From Chloroflexota bacterium (lineage in GTDB: Bacteria > Chloroflexota > Dehalococcoidia > SAR202 > UBA11138): a stretch of DNA of 5,304 nt. The notes under the pieces are model-generated. The model made no database searches, was not told the origin of the DNA, and was given only the letters and a program-made list of their open reading frames with translations. Positions 1 to 5,085 of the stretch are shown piece by piece. A program made the translations under genes and the position numbers. Every line of letters begins with the position of its first letter. The first letter of the stretch is position 1. The stretch covers positions 1 through 5,304 of the forward strand of contig JADFQF010000143.1 in the NCBI GenBank assembly GCA_022561955.1, in the 5' to 3' direction.

Positions 1-30
1 GGAATCCAGAGTGCAAAGTCCGGCCTAGGA
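1..30. repeat. Left-truncated copy of a dispersed palindromic repeat
   Basis: This segment matches bases 171-200 at 27 of 30 positions, and all three differences are transitions. In the complete copy the matching segment begins inside the right arm of a palindrome, so the rest of this copy probably lies just left of the window edge. It resembles the short interspersed repeats whose spurious translation reads 'PASAGMT', common between genes in several bacterial phyla including Chloroflexota. No gene is seen between this copy and the next. Confidence 0.7.
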
Positions 31-148
31 CATGCGCGCCTTATCCGGAGCACAGGTTTTGAGGCACATCGATCATTCGAACCGCTTTTTGAAACCAAGA
101 ATCCGGAAGGATCGTGAAGACACCCATTCGACGAATGCGCTCCCAAAC

Positions 149-200
149 CCCCGTCATTCCGGCGGAGGCCGGAATCCAGAGTACAAAGTCCGGCTTAGAA
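149..200. repeat. Dispersed palindromic (REP/MITE-like) repeat, second copy
   Basis: The core is a perfect 8-bp inverted repeat, ATTCCGGC (156-163) and GCCGGAAT (168-175), around a GGAG loop. It is followed by a conserved tail (171-200) shared with the left edge of the window. The unit lies about 70 bases beyond the stop codon of the minus-strand hydrolase gene. The element type is known as a dispersed intergenic repeat in many genomes. A terminator or RNA-processing role is possible but not shown. Both strands give short open frames across it, which are typical false ORFs of this repeat. Confidence 0.8.
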
Positions 201-268
201 GGTGGCTGATAAGACGAATCCGCCATGTTGAGCGGATGAAATTGGGAAGCGCGTCGCCGTGGCGGGGC

Positions 269-1369
269 CTAGACCAGTCCTTGTCGAACGGCGTAGGCGG
301 CCGCTTCGGCACGGTTAGCGAGGCTTGTCTTGTTCAGGATGTTGCTAACGTGGTTTCCGACCGTCTTGACGCTGATGAACAGCTCGTCGGCTATCTGTGG
401 ATTGCTCCGGCCGGCTGCGATTAGCCTGATCACCTCTACCTCTCGGGCGGTCAGGCCATTTCGATAATTCCCGCTCGAGTCGGACTGTCCCAAACCTGAC
501 GGAGTCGGGTCTACCTGAGCTGAAAGCTCGACTCCAAGGAACCCCTGAATCTCCGAGAGAAGCACCTGCCATGCGGGCTCCGTCTCGAGCAGCAGGTGGT
601 TGGCGCTGTCGAGAGGCACGAATCTGGCATCCGGTATGAGGCCGGCAAGGCGCCGGCCCTCCTCGAGCGGCACCACGACATCGTCCCGAGCATGGAGCAC
701 AAGGGTTGGCGCCGTTACCTGGGAGACGCGGTCGAGAATGTCTATTTCGCTATAAGCAGTTAAGATTCGGACGGCGTTGTCCATGGAAGTGGATGTGCGT
801 TGAAGCTCGTTGAACCAGTCCATCTGCTCCGCGCTGGCGCCGGGTATGAATCTGGTTCCGAAGACCTGTCGATAGGCGGGGTTATTGAGTCCCCAACCTT
901 CTCTCGTGAGAGTGACCAAGGCGTCGCGCACCTCCAGGGAGGCGCGGCCTCGCTTTGCGGCCCCTCTGGCATAGGCGCCGTAAAGCACGAGGTGGCTCAC
1001 TCGCTCCGGATGTCGGACCGAGTACTCGATCGCGGTGGCTCCCCCCTGCGATATCCCCAATAAGGCGAAACGCTCGAGCCCTAGCTCGTCGACAACCGCC
1101 TCCAAATCGCTGACCCAGGCCTCGAAGGATATGTCGTCCACGTTCCAGTCCGAGAGCCCGCAACCCCGCTGGTCGAACCTCACGACCTGGAGGCCCTTGC
1201 TTAGGTCCCTCCACCAGTGGCGCCAGACCGGACTCTGCCATTCGAATTCTAGATGGCTCAGCCAGTTAGGGGCCTTCACCAGAGTGGGACCTTCGCCGAC
1301 GGTCGCATAGCCAATGCGGACCTTGTCAGCCGTAGTACAGAATCCGATCTGTTGGTTCATGGGCTGCAT
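269..1369 (-). CDS. Alpha/beta-hydrolase fused to a C-terminal LuxR-type HTH (transcriptional regulator)
   Basis: This is a 366-residue two-domain protein, predicted cytoplasmic with no signal peptide or membrane segment. Residues about 5-278 form an alpha/beta-hydrolase domain. The oxyanion-region motif RFDQRGCGLSDW is at about 64-75, the nucleophile elbow GISQGG has Ser107, the likely catalytic Asp is Asp230 in HARDDVVVP, and His258 lies in SANH. A linker of about 25 residues (279-304) leads to a LuxR/GerE helix-turn-helix at 305-366, with LTAREVEVIRLIAAGRSN and KTVGNHVSNIL. From family knowledge this is a one-component regulator in which a hydrolase fold may sense or hydrolyse a small ligand; the ligand and targets are unknown. 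The start at 1369 is chosen because GAGAGG lies 8 nt upstream and family homology begins at once (QQIGFCTTADKVRIGYATVGEGP). An in-frame ATG at 1435 would add 22 residues that do not look like the family and has no clear ribosome binding site. It is transcribed divergently from the four-helix-bundle gene. Confidence 0.9.
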   Translation of the reverse strand: MQPMNQQIGFCTTADKVRIGYATVGEGPTLVKAPNWLSHLEFEWQSPVWRHWWRDLSKGLQVVRFDQRGCGLSDWNVDDISFEAWVSDLEAVVDELGLERFALLGISQGGATAIEYSVRHPERVSHLVLYGAYARGAAKRGRASLEVRDALVTLTREGWGLNNPAYRQVFGTRFIPGASAEQMDWFNELQRTSTSMDNAVRILTAYSEIDILDRVSQVTAPTLVLHARDDVVVPLEEGRRLAGLIPDARFVPLDSANHLLLETEPAWQVLLSEIQGFLGVELSAQVDPTPSGLGQSDSSGNYRNGLTAREVEVIRLIAAGRSNPQIADELFISVKTVGNHVSNILNKTSLANRAEAAAYAVRQGLV

Positions 1370-1384
1370 CGAGAGGGCCTCTCG
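1370..1384. promoter_or_regulatory. Palindrome covering the ribosome binding site of the hydrolase-LuxR gene
   Basis: CGAGAGG (1370-1376) and CCTCTCG (1378-1384) form a perfect inverted repeat immediately 5' of the preferred minus-strand start codon (1369). In RNA, a 6-bp stem would bury the GAGAGG ribosome binding site. As DNA it could be a small dyad operator, for example for autoregulation by the LuxR domain. Both roles are inferred. If the true start is the ATG at 1435, this palindrome is inside the coding region and the idea falls. Confidence 0.3.
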
Positions 1385-1470
1385 GTATACGATTCGGTTC
1401 CATGCAGATGAGCGATTCCCGGACGGTGGCATCATAACCGAACCGGCTCACCAAACCAAATCCGGGTATG

Positions 1471-1563
1471 GAGACGGGGGTACGGGGTAGGGGGTGTAGG
1501 ATACGGGGGATTGAGACGAGGGTACGGGGTAAGGGGGGGTAGGGTCAGGGGTTAGGGGATACG
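1471..1563 (+). repeat. G-run-rich imperfect 42-bp tandem duplication, G-quadruplex candidate
   Basis: Two diverged units begin with GAGACG at 1471 and 1513. Both continue as a GGG run, TACGGGGTA, then another long G run. From 1520 to 1558 the plus strand has six runs of three or more G with loops of 2-3 nt, satisfying the usual G3+N1-7 quadruplex pattern, and it ends with a telomere-like GGGGTTAGGGG (1548-1558). The tract lies between the divergent hydrolase-LuxR and four-helix-bundle genes. A C-rich tract downstream of the latter (2032-2057) partly mirrors it. The function is unknown. It could affect transcription of either neighbour or mark the edge of an inserted cassette. Confidence 0.75.
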
Positions 1564-1615
1564 CCGATCCGCATTCAGTCCATGGCTTCACTAGGCTGAA
1601 CGATGAGGATATGAA

Positions 1616-1990
1616 ATGACAGTTAAGGGCTATAGAGATCTTAGAGTTTGGCAGATCGGGATTGATATAGTAGAAGCCATTTACGAAATTACTAGGGAAT
1701 TTCCTACGAGCGAGACTTACGGACTCGCGTCACAAATGCAAAGGGCCGCTGTCTCTGTGCCTTCAAATCTTGCGGAAGGGCACACAAGGCAACATCGCGC
1801 TGAATACCTTCAGTTCGTTTCGATAGCCCACGCATCCCTAGCAGAACTGGAGACGCAACTCGAGATAGCTTCAAGGCTCAAGTACGTTGCAAGAGACAAA
1901 GCTCAAGAGCTTATTTCTAGCATCGATTCGCTTAGCAGACAACTTCAAGCACTGCGGACAGCCCTGGGCCGCAGAAGTGGATCAACTTGA
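1616..1990 (+). CDS. Four-helix-bundle protein of the 23S rRNA intervening-sequence (S23/IVP) family
   Basis: This is a complete 124-residue protein. The family signature is clear: YRDLRVWQ at 6-13, the FPTSETYGLASQMQRAAVSVPSNLAEG block at 29-55, then two long amphipathic helices at about 61-88 and 92-117, with a short basic tail. The length is normal for the family, whose members form pentameric four-helix bundles. Relatives are encoded inside 23S rRNA intervening sequences, and the Avd accessory protein of diversity-generating retroelements shares the fold. Free-standing copies like this one have no established function. The start at 1616 follows GAGG (1605-1608) at 7 nt. By hand count, bases 1621-1980 are about 49% G+C, against about 63% in three sampled lines of the neighbouring CocE gene, and the gene uses many AGA/AGG/ATA codons. 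Together with the flanking G-rich and C-rich tracts this suggests horizontal acquisition or a mobile cassette. No rRNA, reverse transcriptase or variable repeat is nearby. Confidence 0.9.
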   Translation: MTVKGYRDLRVWQIGIDIVEAIYEITREFPTSETYGLASQMQRAAVSVPSNLAEGHTRQHRAEYLQFVSIAHASLAELETQLEIASRLKYVARDKAQELISSIDSLSRQLQALRTALGRRSGST

Positions 1991-2012
1991 ATTCGAGCAT
2001 TGATACTATTGG

Positions 2013-2027
2013 GCCGTCATTGACGGC
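2013..2027 (+). terminator. Hairpin after the four-helix-bundle gene, possible terminator
   Basis: GCCGTC (2013-2018) and GACGGC (2022-2027) form a perfect 6-bp GC-rich stem with a 3-nt loop, 22 nt after the stop codon. Only a short ATTT follows before the C-rich tract, so it lacks a proper U-run. It may be a weak intrinsic terminator or an mRNA 3'-end stabiliser that separates this gene from the CocE-type gene starting at 2077. Confidence 0.4.
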
Positions 2028-2031
2028 ATTT

Positions 2032-2057
2032 CCCCAACCCCGAGTCCCCAACCCCCC
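2032..2057. repeat. C-rich tract with repeated CCCCAACCCC, mirror of the upstream G-rich tract
   Basis: CCCCAACCCC occurs twice (2032-2041 and 2046-2055), separated by GAGT. The reverse complement of 2041-2055 is GGGGTTGGGGACTCG, which resembles GGGGTTAGGGGATACG at 1548-1563 on the plus strand with only a few differences. The four-helix-bundle gene is therefore bracketed by an imperfect inverted pair. The tract ends just before the ribosome binding site of the CocE-type gene, so it would be in that gene's 5' untranslated region if the promoter lies upstream. Confidence 0.6.
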
Positions 2058-2060
2058 GTG

Positions 2061-2066
2061 AGGAGG
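2061..2066 (+). promoter_or_regulatory. Ribosome binding site of the CocE-type gene
   Basis: AGGAGG, a perfect Shine-Dalgarno core, lies 10 nt before the ATG at 2077. It fixes that start, which also places the conserved N-terminal strand (KNVRAAMRDGVMLAADIYFP) at the usual distance from the N-terminus. Confidence 0.8.
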
Positions 2067-2076
2067 AACGACGAAC

Positions 2077-3930
2077 ATGACCACCGGCTACGAAGGCTCT
2101 CATCAGCAGTACGACGTCGCCGTCGAAAAGAACGTTAGAGCGGCCATGCGCGACGGCGTCATGCTGGCCGCGGACATCTATTTTCCGGCGGCAGGCGATG
2201 CCGTGGCAGACCGTCCGCTGCCGACGATCCTCGAACGTACGCCGTACAACAAATCTGCTCCAGGGCAGGTCACCAAGGGCAAATACTTCGCGCGACGCGG
2301 CTACGTCTGTGTCATTCAGGACGTGCGCGGACGCTTCGAGTCCGAGGGCGAGTGGTACGCCTTCGCCAGGGAGGCACCGGACGGCTTCGACACCGTCGAG
2401 TGGATCGCCAAGCAGCCGTGGAGCGACGGCAAGGTCGGCACGATGGGCGGCTCCTATTCCGGCAGCGATCAAAGTGCGCTGGCCACGCTGAATCCTGCGC
2501 ACCTCTCGACCATGATCATAGATGTCGGCGCATCCAGCTACTTCCACAGCTCCATGCGGCACAACGGAGCCCTCGAGCAGCGCTTCATGATATACGCCTT
2601 CCGCATGGCCTGCACCAGCAAGGAGGCCGACGCCGACCCCGCCCTGAAGGCCGCCTTGATCAAGGCCTTCACGGAGCAGGTGCCGGACATCGTACGCGAT
2701 CTCCCCCTGAGAGAGGGCGCCACGATACTCAGCCGCCTGCCGTCGTATGAGCGCTGGGCAATCGACATTCTTACGCACGGCGAGTACGACGATTACTGGA
2801 AGCAGCGCGGGTACGCCATATCCGAATACTACGAGGAGCACGCCGATGTGCCCACGCTGTATCTGGGAGGCTGGTACGACTCCTATGCGCGCAACACGAC
2901 GGAGAGCTACGTGGCGCTGAGCAAGATGAAGCGGTCGAGGCAGGTGCTGCTCATGGGGCCGTGGACTCACGGGCAGTATGAGGTCCCATTCTCGGGAGAC
3001 CTGTATTTCGGCGAAGACGCACACATCGATTTCAAGGACCTCAAGCTGCGCTGGTTCGATCATCATCTCAAGGGCATGAGTACGGAGGTCGCCGACTGGT
3101 CGCCGGTCAGGCTCTTCACGATGGGGACCGGCGAGGGCACCAGGGTGGTGTTGGGCTCGCCCGGCGTCGGCAGCGAATATCCCGGCAAGATCAACCACGG
3201 CGGGTACTGGAGAAACGAGCCCGATTGGCCCTTGCCCGCAACGCATTTCTCGCCACACTATCTGCACGGGGACGGCTCGCTATCCAGGGAGGAGGCCACG
3301 GACGGCCATTCGCAGAGCAGCTTCACCTTCGATCCAAAGGACCCGGTGCCCACGATAGGCGGAGGAATATCGGCGGCGGAGTCCATAATGCGCGCAGGTG
3401 GCTTCGACCAGCGAGGGCGTCTCGACTTCTTCGGCTGTGAGGACACGCTTCCCCTGAGCTCTCGGAGCGACGTTTTGACCTTTCAGACAACGCCGCTCGA
3501 GGCGGACGTCGAGGTGACGGGACCCATCGAGATGCACCTGTGGGCTTCGTCTTCGGCCGTGGACACCGACTTCACCGCGAAGCTCATAGACGTATATCCG
3601 CCCAGCGGCGACTACCCCCGGGGGCTCGCCGTCAACATCACCGACTCGATAATCAGGGCCCGCTACCGCAACGGCTTCGAGAGGCCCGAGCTCATGGAGC
3701 CCGGTCAGCCCTACGAGTTCGTCTTCAAGCTGTACCCCACGTCCAACGTCTTCAAGAAGGGCCATCGAATCCGTCTGGACATCAGCAGCAGCAACTGGCC
3801 GCGCTTCGACGTGAACCCCAACACGGGCGGGCCGCTGGGCCTGGAGCGGCGGTTCGAGATCGCCCACCAGACCGTCTACCACGACGCCGCCCGCCCCTCG
3901 CACATCGTATTGCCGGTGCAGAGAGGGTAA
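2077..3930 (+). CDS. CocE/NonD family hydrolase (X-Pro dipeptidyl-peptidase S15-like)
   Basis: This is a complete 617-residue serine hydrolase of the CocE/NonD (peptidase S15-like) family, which cleaves esters or amides. Known members act on cocaine, glutaryl-7-ACA, alpha-amino acid esters or X-Pro peptides, and the substrate here cannot be told. The alpha/beta-hydrolase core is at about 15-330. It has Tyr57 in RTPYNK (oxyanion-hole tyrosine position), nucleophile Ser126 in MGGSYSG, Asp268 in LGGWYDSY and His298 in GPWTHGQ. The variable helical cap lies at about 145-255. After the hallmark LRWFDHHLKG (325-333) comes the jelly-roll PepX_C domain to the end, with SSNWPRFDVNPNTGG at 571-585. The length is typical and all catalytic residues are present. 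No signal peptide is visible, so it is predicted cytoplasmic. A decayed copy of the 3' end of a similar gene lies at about 4764-4857. A toxin-antitoxin pair follows 57 bp downstream, apparently with its own promoter. The long antisense open frames across this gene are GC-driven shadows. Confidence 0.93.
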   Translation: MTTGYEGSHQQYDVAVEKNVRAAMRDGVMLAADIYFPAAGDAVADRPLPTILERTPYNKSAPGQVTKGKYFARRGYVCVIQDVRGRFESEGEWYAFAREAPDGFDTVEWIAKQPWSDGKVGTMGGSYSGSDQSALATLNPAHLSTMIIDVGASSYFHSSMRHNGALEQRFMIYAFRMACTSKEADADPALKAALIKAFTEQVPDIVRDLPLREGATILSRLPSYERWAIDILTHGEYDDYWKQRGYAISEYYEEHADVPTLYLGGWYDSYARNTTESYVALSKMKRSRQVLLMGPWTHGQYEVPFSGDLYFGEDAHIDFKDLKLRWFDHHLKGMSTEVADWSPVRLFTMGTGEGTRVVLGSPGVGSEYPGKINHGGYWRNEPDWPLPATHFSPHYLHGDGSLSREEATDGHSQSSFTFDPKDPVPTIGGGISAAESIMRAGGFDQRGRLDFFGCEDTLPLSSRSDVLTFQTTPLEADVEVTGPIEMHLWASSSAVDTDFTAKLIDVYPPSGDYPRGLAVNITDSIIRARYRNGFERPELMEPGQPYEFVFKLYPTSNVFKKGHRIRLDISSSNWPRFDVNPNTGGPLGLERRFEIAHQTVYHDAARPSHIVLPVQRG

Positions 3931-3948
3931 GTGGCGGCGAGGCTCCCA

Positions 3949-3975
3949 TGATATAATGTATAAAGTAATGTATAT
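3949..3975 (+). promoter_or_regulatory. Extended -10 promoter with repeated operator-like sequence, toxin-antitoxin operon
   Basis: TGATATAAT (3949-3957) is a perfect extended -10 element (TGn plus consensus TATAAT), with no good -35 hexamer at 17-18 bp. Transcription would start near 3964, giving a short leader before the antitoxin ATG at 3988. TAATGTATA occurs twice (3954-3962 and 3966-3974), 12 bp apart and overlapping the -10, and a looser GTGTATATA lies at 4012-4020. RHH antitoxins commonly repress their own operon by binding such short repeats, so these are likely operator half-sites. The AT-rich island stands out against the GC-rich surroundings. Confidence 0.6.
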
Positions 3976-3987
3976 GGAGCGCAGTCC

Positions 3988-4266
3988 ATGAGCCGCATGG
4001 TTCGCAAGCAAGTGTATATAGAGCCTCGCCAGGAAATTTCACTCAGGCGAAGGGCAAAGGAGCTAGGCATATCGCAGGCCGAGCTTCTGAGGCGGTGCAT
4101 TGACGGGATGGGCACGGCCCCCGCAGCCATGCCTCGCGACGTGGCGGCGTGGGATGAGGCGAAGGCCTATATCGAAGAGCGCATGAGCATCGCGGCGCCT
4201 CAGACGAGCCGTACGTGGACGAGAGACGAGTTGTATGACGAGCGGCTCAAACACATTTCTGATTGA
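3988..4266 (+). CDS. Ribbon-helix-helix antitoxin (VapB-like), partner of the PIN toxin
   Basis: This small 92-residue DNA-binding protein has an N-terminal ribbon-helix-helix of the CopG/Arc/MetJ type at about 5-40: the strand RKQVYIEP, helix EISLRRRAKELG, turn ISQ and helix AELLRRCID. A linker follows, and a charged C-terminal tail (RTWTRDELYDERLKHISD, 75-92) is of the kind that wraps and inhibits PIN toxins. The expected role is to bind and neutralise the downstream nuclease and to repress the operon through repeats at the promoter. The ATG at 3988 follows GGAG (3976-3979) with 8 nt spacing. The end overlaps the toxin gene by 32 nt. The family assignment rests on the fold pattern and on the toxin neighbour. 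The protein is too short and diverged to name a specific subtype. Confidence 0.83.
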   Translation: MSRMVRKQVYIEPRQEISLRRRAKELGISQAELLRRCIDGMGTAPAAMPRDVAAWDEAKAYIEERMSIAAPQTSRTWTRDELYDERLKHISD

Positions 4267-4696
4267 CACAAACATCCTGGTCTACGCTCATGACCCTCGG
4301 GACCACGATAAGCAGGGCCGGGCGCTGGCCGTGCTCGACAATCTATTCGAAAGGGAGCTTGCGGTGCTTAGCGTTCAGTGCCTGTCGGAGTTCTTCAGCG
4401 TCGTGACGAGAAGGCTGCCGGAGGCTATGACGGCTGACGAGGCCGCTACCCAGGTCGAAAGGCTCATTCGTGCCTGCCGGGTACTCGATATCACGCCCCA
4501 GGTCGTCCAGGAAGGCTGTCGGGGAGTCGTTCAGTATCGACTTTCGCTGTGGGACTCGCTGATCTGGGCCGTCGCGAGGCTCAATCAGGTGCCGTTCGTG
4601 CTGACCGAAGACGCTGAGGACGGGCGAACCCTGGAAAGCGTTCGATTCTTAAACCCGTTCAGTGCCGACTTTGATATGGCCATGATTGGGGCGTAG
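4235..4696 (+). CDS. vapC: PIN-domain toxin, VapC-like endoribonuclease
   Basis: This is a 153-residue PIN-domain protein. The acidic Mg2+-binding residues are visible in order: Asp11 in FLIDTNILVYAHD, Glu52 in LSEFF, Asp107 in SLWDSLIWAVA, and Asp126 with nearby Asp129 in VLTEDAEDGR. The end, ESVRFLNPF, is typical of VapC homologues. VapC toxins are site-specific endoribonucleases that cut tRNA or rRNA and arrest growth when the antitoxin is lost; the target here is unknown. The only ATG that keeps Asp11 is 4235, and it lies inside the antitoxin gene, so translation is probably coupled. The preceding GAGAGACGAG is a modest ribosome binding site. The pair forms a compact two-gene operon behind the promoter at 3949. 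The domain is intact with no sign of decay. Confidence 0.9.
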   Translation: MTSGSNTFLIDTNILVYAHDPRDHDKQGRALAVLDNLFERELAVLSVQCLSEFFSVVTRRLPEAMTADEAATQVERLIRACRVLDITPQVVQEGCRGVVQYRLSLWDSLIWAVARLNQVPFVLTEDAEDGRTLESVRFLNPFSADFDMAMIGA

Positions 4697-4763
4697 GTCC
4701 CGAAACGCAACTTTTCTTCTAGCTGGTTTTTCTTATTGCTTCGTTCACCGAAAGTGCCGGTCG

Positions 4764-4857
4764 TTTCTCGAACAACTCATCCGTCCAAACATCGGCGGCA
4801 AGTGGCCGCGCTTCGACGCGAACCCCAACACGGGCGGGTCGCTTGGAGCGAAGGCAA
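4764..4857 (+). pseudogene. Frameshifted remnant of the 3' end of a second CocE/NonD hydrolase gene
   Basis: Bases 4803-4843 match 3796-3836 of the intact CocE-type gene at 39 of 41 positions. Translation gives WPRFDANPNTGGSL against WPRFDVNPNTGGPL. Upstream the resemblance continues in the same frame with one codon missing, LIRPNIGG-K against RIRLDISSSN. Immediately after the match, five bases present in the intact gene (3837-3841) are absent here. Beyond that point the LERR codons of the intact protein reappear in another frame (4844-4854). The rest of the gene, including the catalytic domain, is not in this part of the window. It is a decayed piece of the PepX_C domain, either from a tandem paralogue or from a partial duplication. 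The open frame from 4686 to 5012 that runs through it is not a real gene. Confidence 0.75.
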
Positions 4858-4884
4858 CCGCCCGCTCCGGTGACCGACCGGGTA

Positions 4885-4909
4885 TCCCTTCGACAGGCTT
4901 CCCGAAGGG
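4885..4909. repeat. Hairpin-forming piece of the 'CCTTCGACAGGCT' dispersed repeat
   Basis: CCCTTCG (4886-4892) and CGAAGGG (4903-4909) form a perfect 7-bp stem around ACAGGCTTCC. The left half, TCCCTTCGACAGGCT, matches the start of the common intergenic repeat whose usual form continues as CAGGGCGAACGG. TCCCTTCGAC occurs again at 5064-5073. Confidence 0.55.
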
Positions 4910-5005
4910 TCCGAAGATATTCCTCAAAAGGAGTCGGACGGGAAGGCAGTTGCGTAAGATAATCCACTCTTGGTATGCCCATCTAATCACCTCGTTTCCG
5001 GGCCG

Positions 5006-5030
5006 CACTTGACAGGCTCAGGGCGAACGG
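5006..5030. repeat. Diverged copy of the 'GACAGGCTCAGGGCGAACGG' dispersed repeat
   Basis: GACAGGCTCAGGGCGAACGG (5011-5030) is the well-known right part of a short dispersed repeat whose false translation reads like 'PFDRLRANG'. The preceding CACTT is a diverged form of the usual CCTTC. It shares GACAGGCT with the partial copy at 4885-4909. It lies between genes and its role is unknown. Confidence 0.6.
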
Positions 5031-5057
5031 AATCATAAGAAGGATAGAAACCACGTA

Positions 5058-5075
5058 GCGTCGTCCCTTCGACGC
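5058..5075 (-). terminator. Hairpin downstream of the enolase-superfamily gene, possible terminator
   Basis: GCGTCG (5058-5063) and CGACGC (5070-5075) form a perfect 6-bp stem with a 6-nt loop. It begins 10 nt past the minus-strand stop codon (TAA, 5088-5086). In that direction the following bases read TACGTGGTTTCT, so the U-run is poor. It also contains TCCCTTCGAC of the dispersed repeat, so it may be repeat debris and not a dedicated terminator. Confidence 0.35.
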
Positions 5076-5085
5076 CGCAAGTCAC

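Larger units (their letters stand above)
4697..5085. other. Gene-free interval between the toxin gene and the enolase-superfamily gene
   Basis: No intact gene is supported here. The interval contains the CocE remnant (4764-4857), pieces of a dispersed repeat (4885-4909 and 5006-5030) and a hairpin near the end of the minus-strand gene (5058-5075). The T-rich stretch at 4712-4735, just after the toxin stop codon, might help end transcription, but I see no convincing stem before it. The mixture of debris suggests a site that has taken repeated insertions and deletions. Confidence 0.6.

Noticed and set aside
32..424. Plus-strand open frame of 130 codons at the left edge
   Set aside because: It runs across the palindromic repeat (giving the typical PRHSGGGRNPE false translation) and into the LuxR domain of the opposite gene. 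It has no ribosome binding site or family signature.
1471..1563. G-rich repeats as a CRISPR array
   Set aside because: There are only two diverged 42-bp units, no constant repeat with unique spacers and no cas genes.
1616..1990. Reading the four-helix-bundle gene as the Avd part of a diversity-generating retroelement or as a true 23S rRNA intervening sequence
   Set aside because: No reverse transcriptase, template/variable repeat pair or 23S rRNA sequence is present in the window.
2017..3267. Long minus-strand open frame (416 codons) opposite the CocE-type gene, and a similar one at 3280-4011
   Set aside because: They are antisense to a gene with clear catalytic motifs, have no recognisable family features and show low-complexity V/G/R/A-rich composition, as expected for GC-rich shadow frames.
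3926..3940. Similar bases around the stop codons of the CocE gene (GGTAAGTGGCGGCG) and, on the minus strand, the enolase-superfamily gene (GGTAAGTGACTTGCGGCG)
   Set aside because: The shared stretch is short, gapped and GC-biased; it is not enough to claim a common element.
4686..5012. Plus-strand open frame of 108 codons after the toxin gene
   Set aside because: Its only recognisable part is the CocE remnant. The remainder is repeat debris, and it overlaps the toxin stop region without a ribosome binding site.
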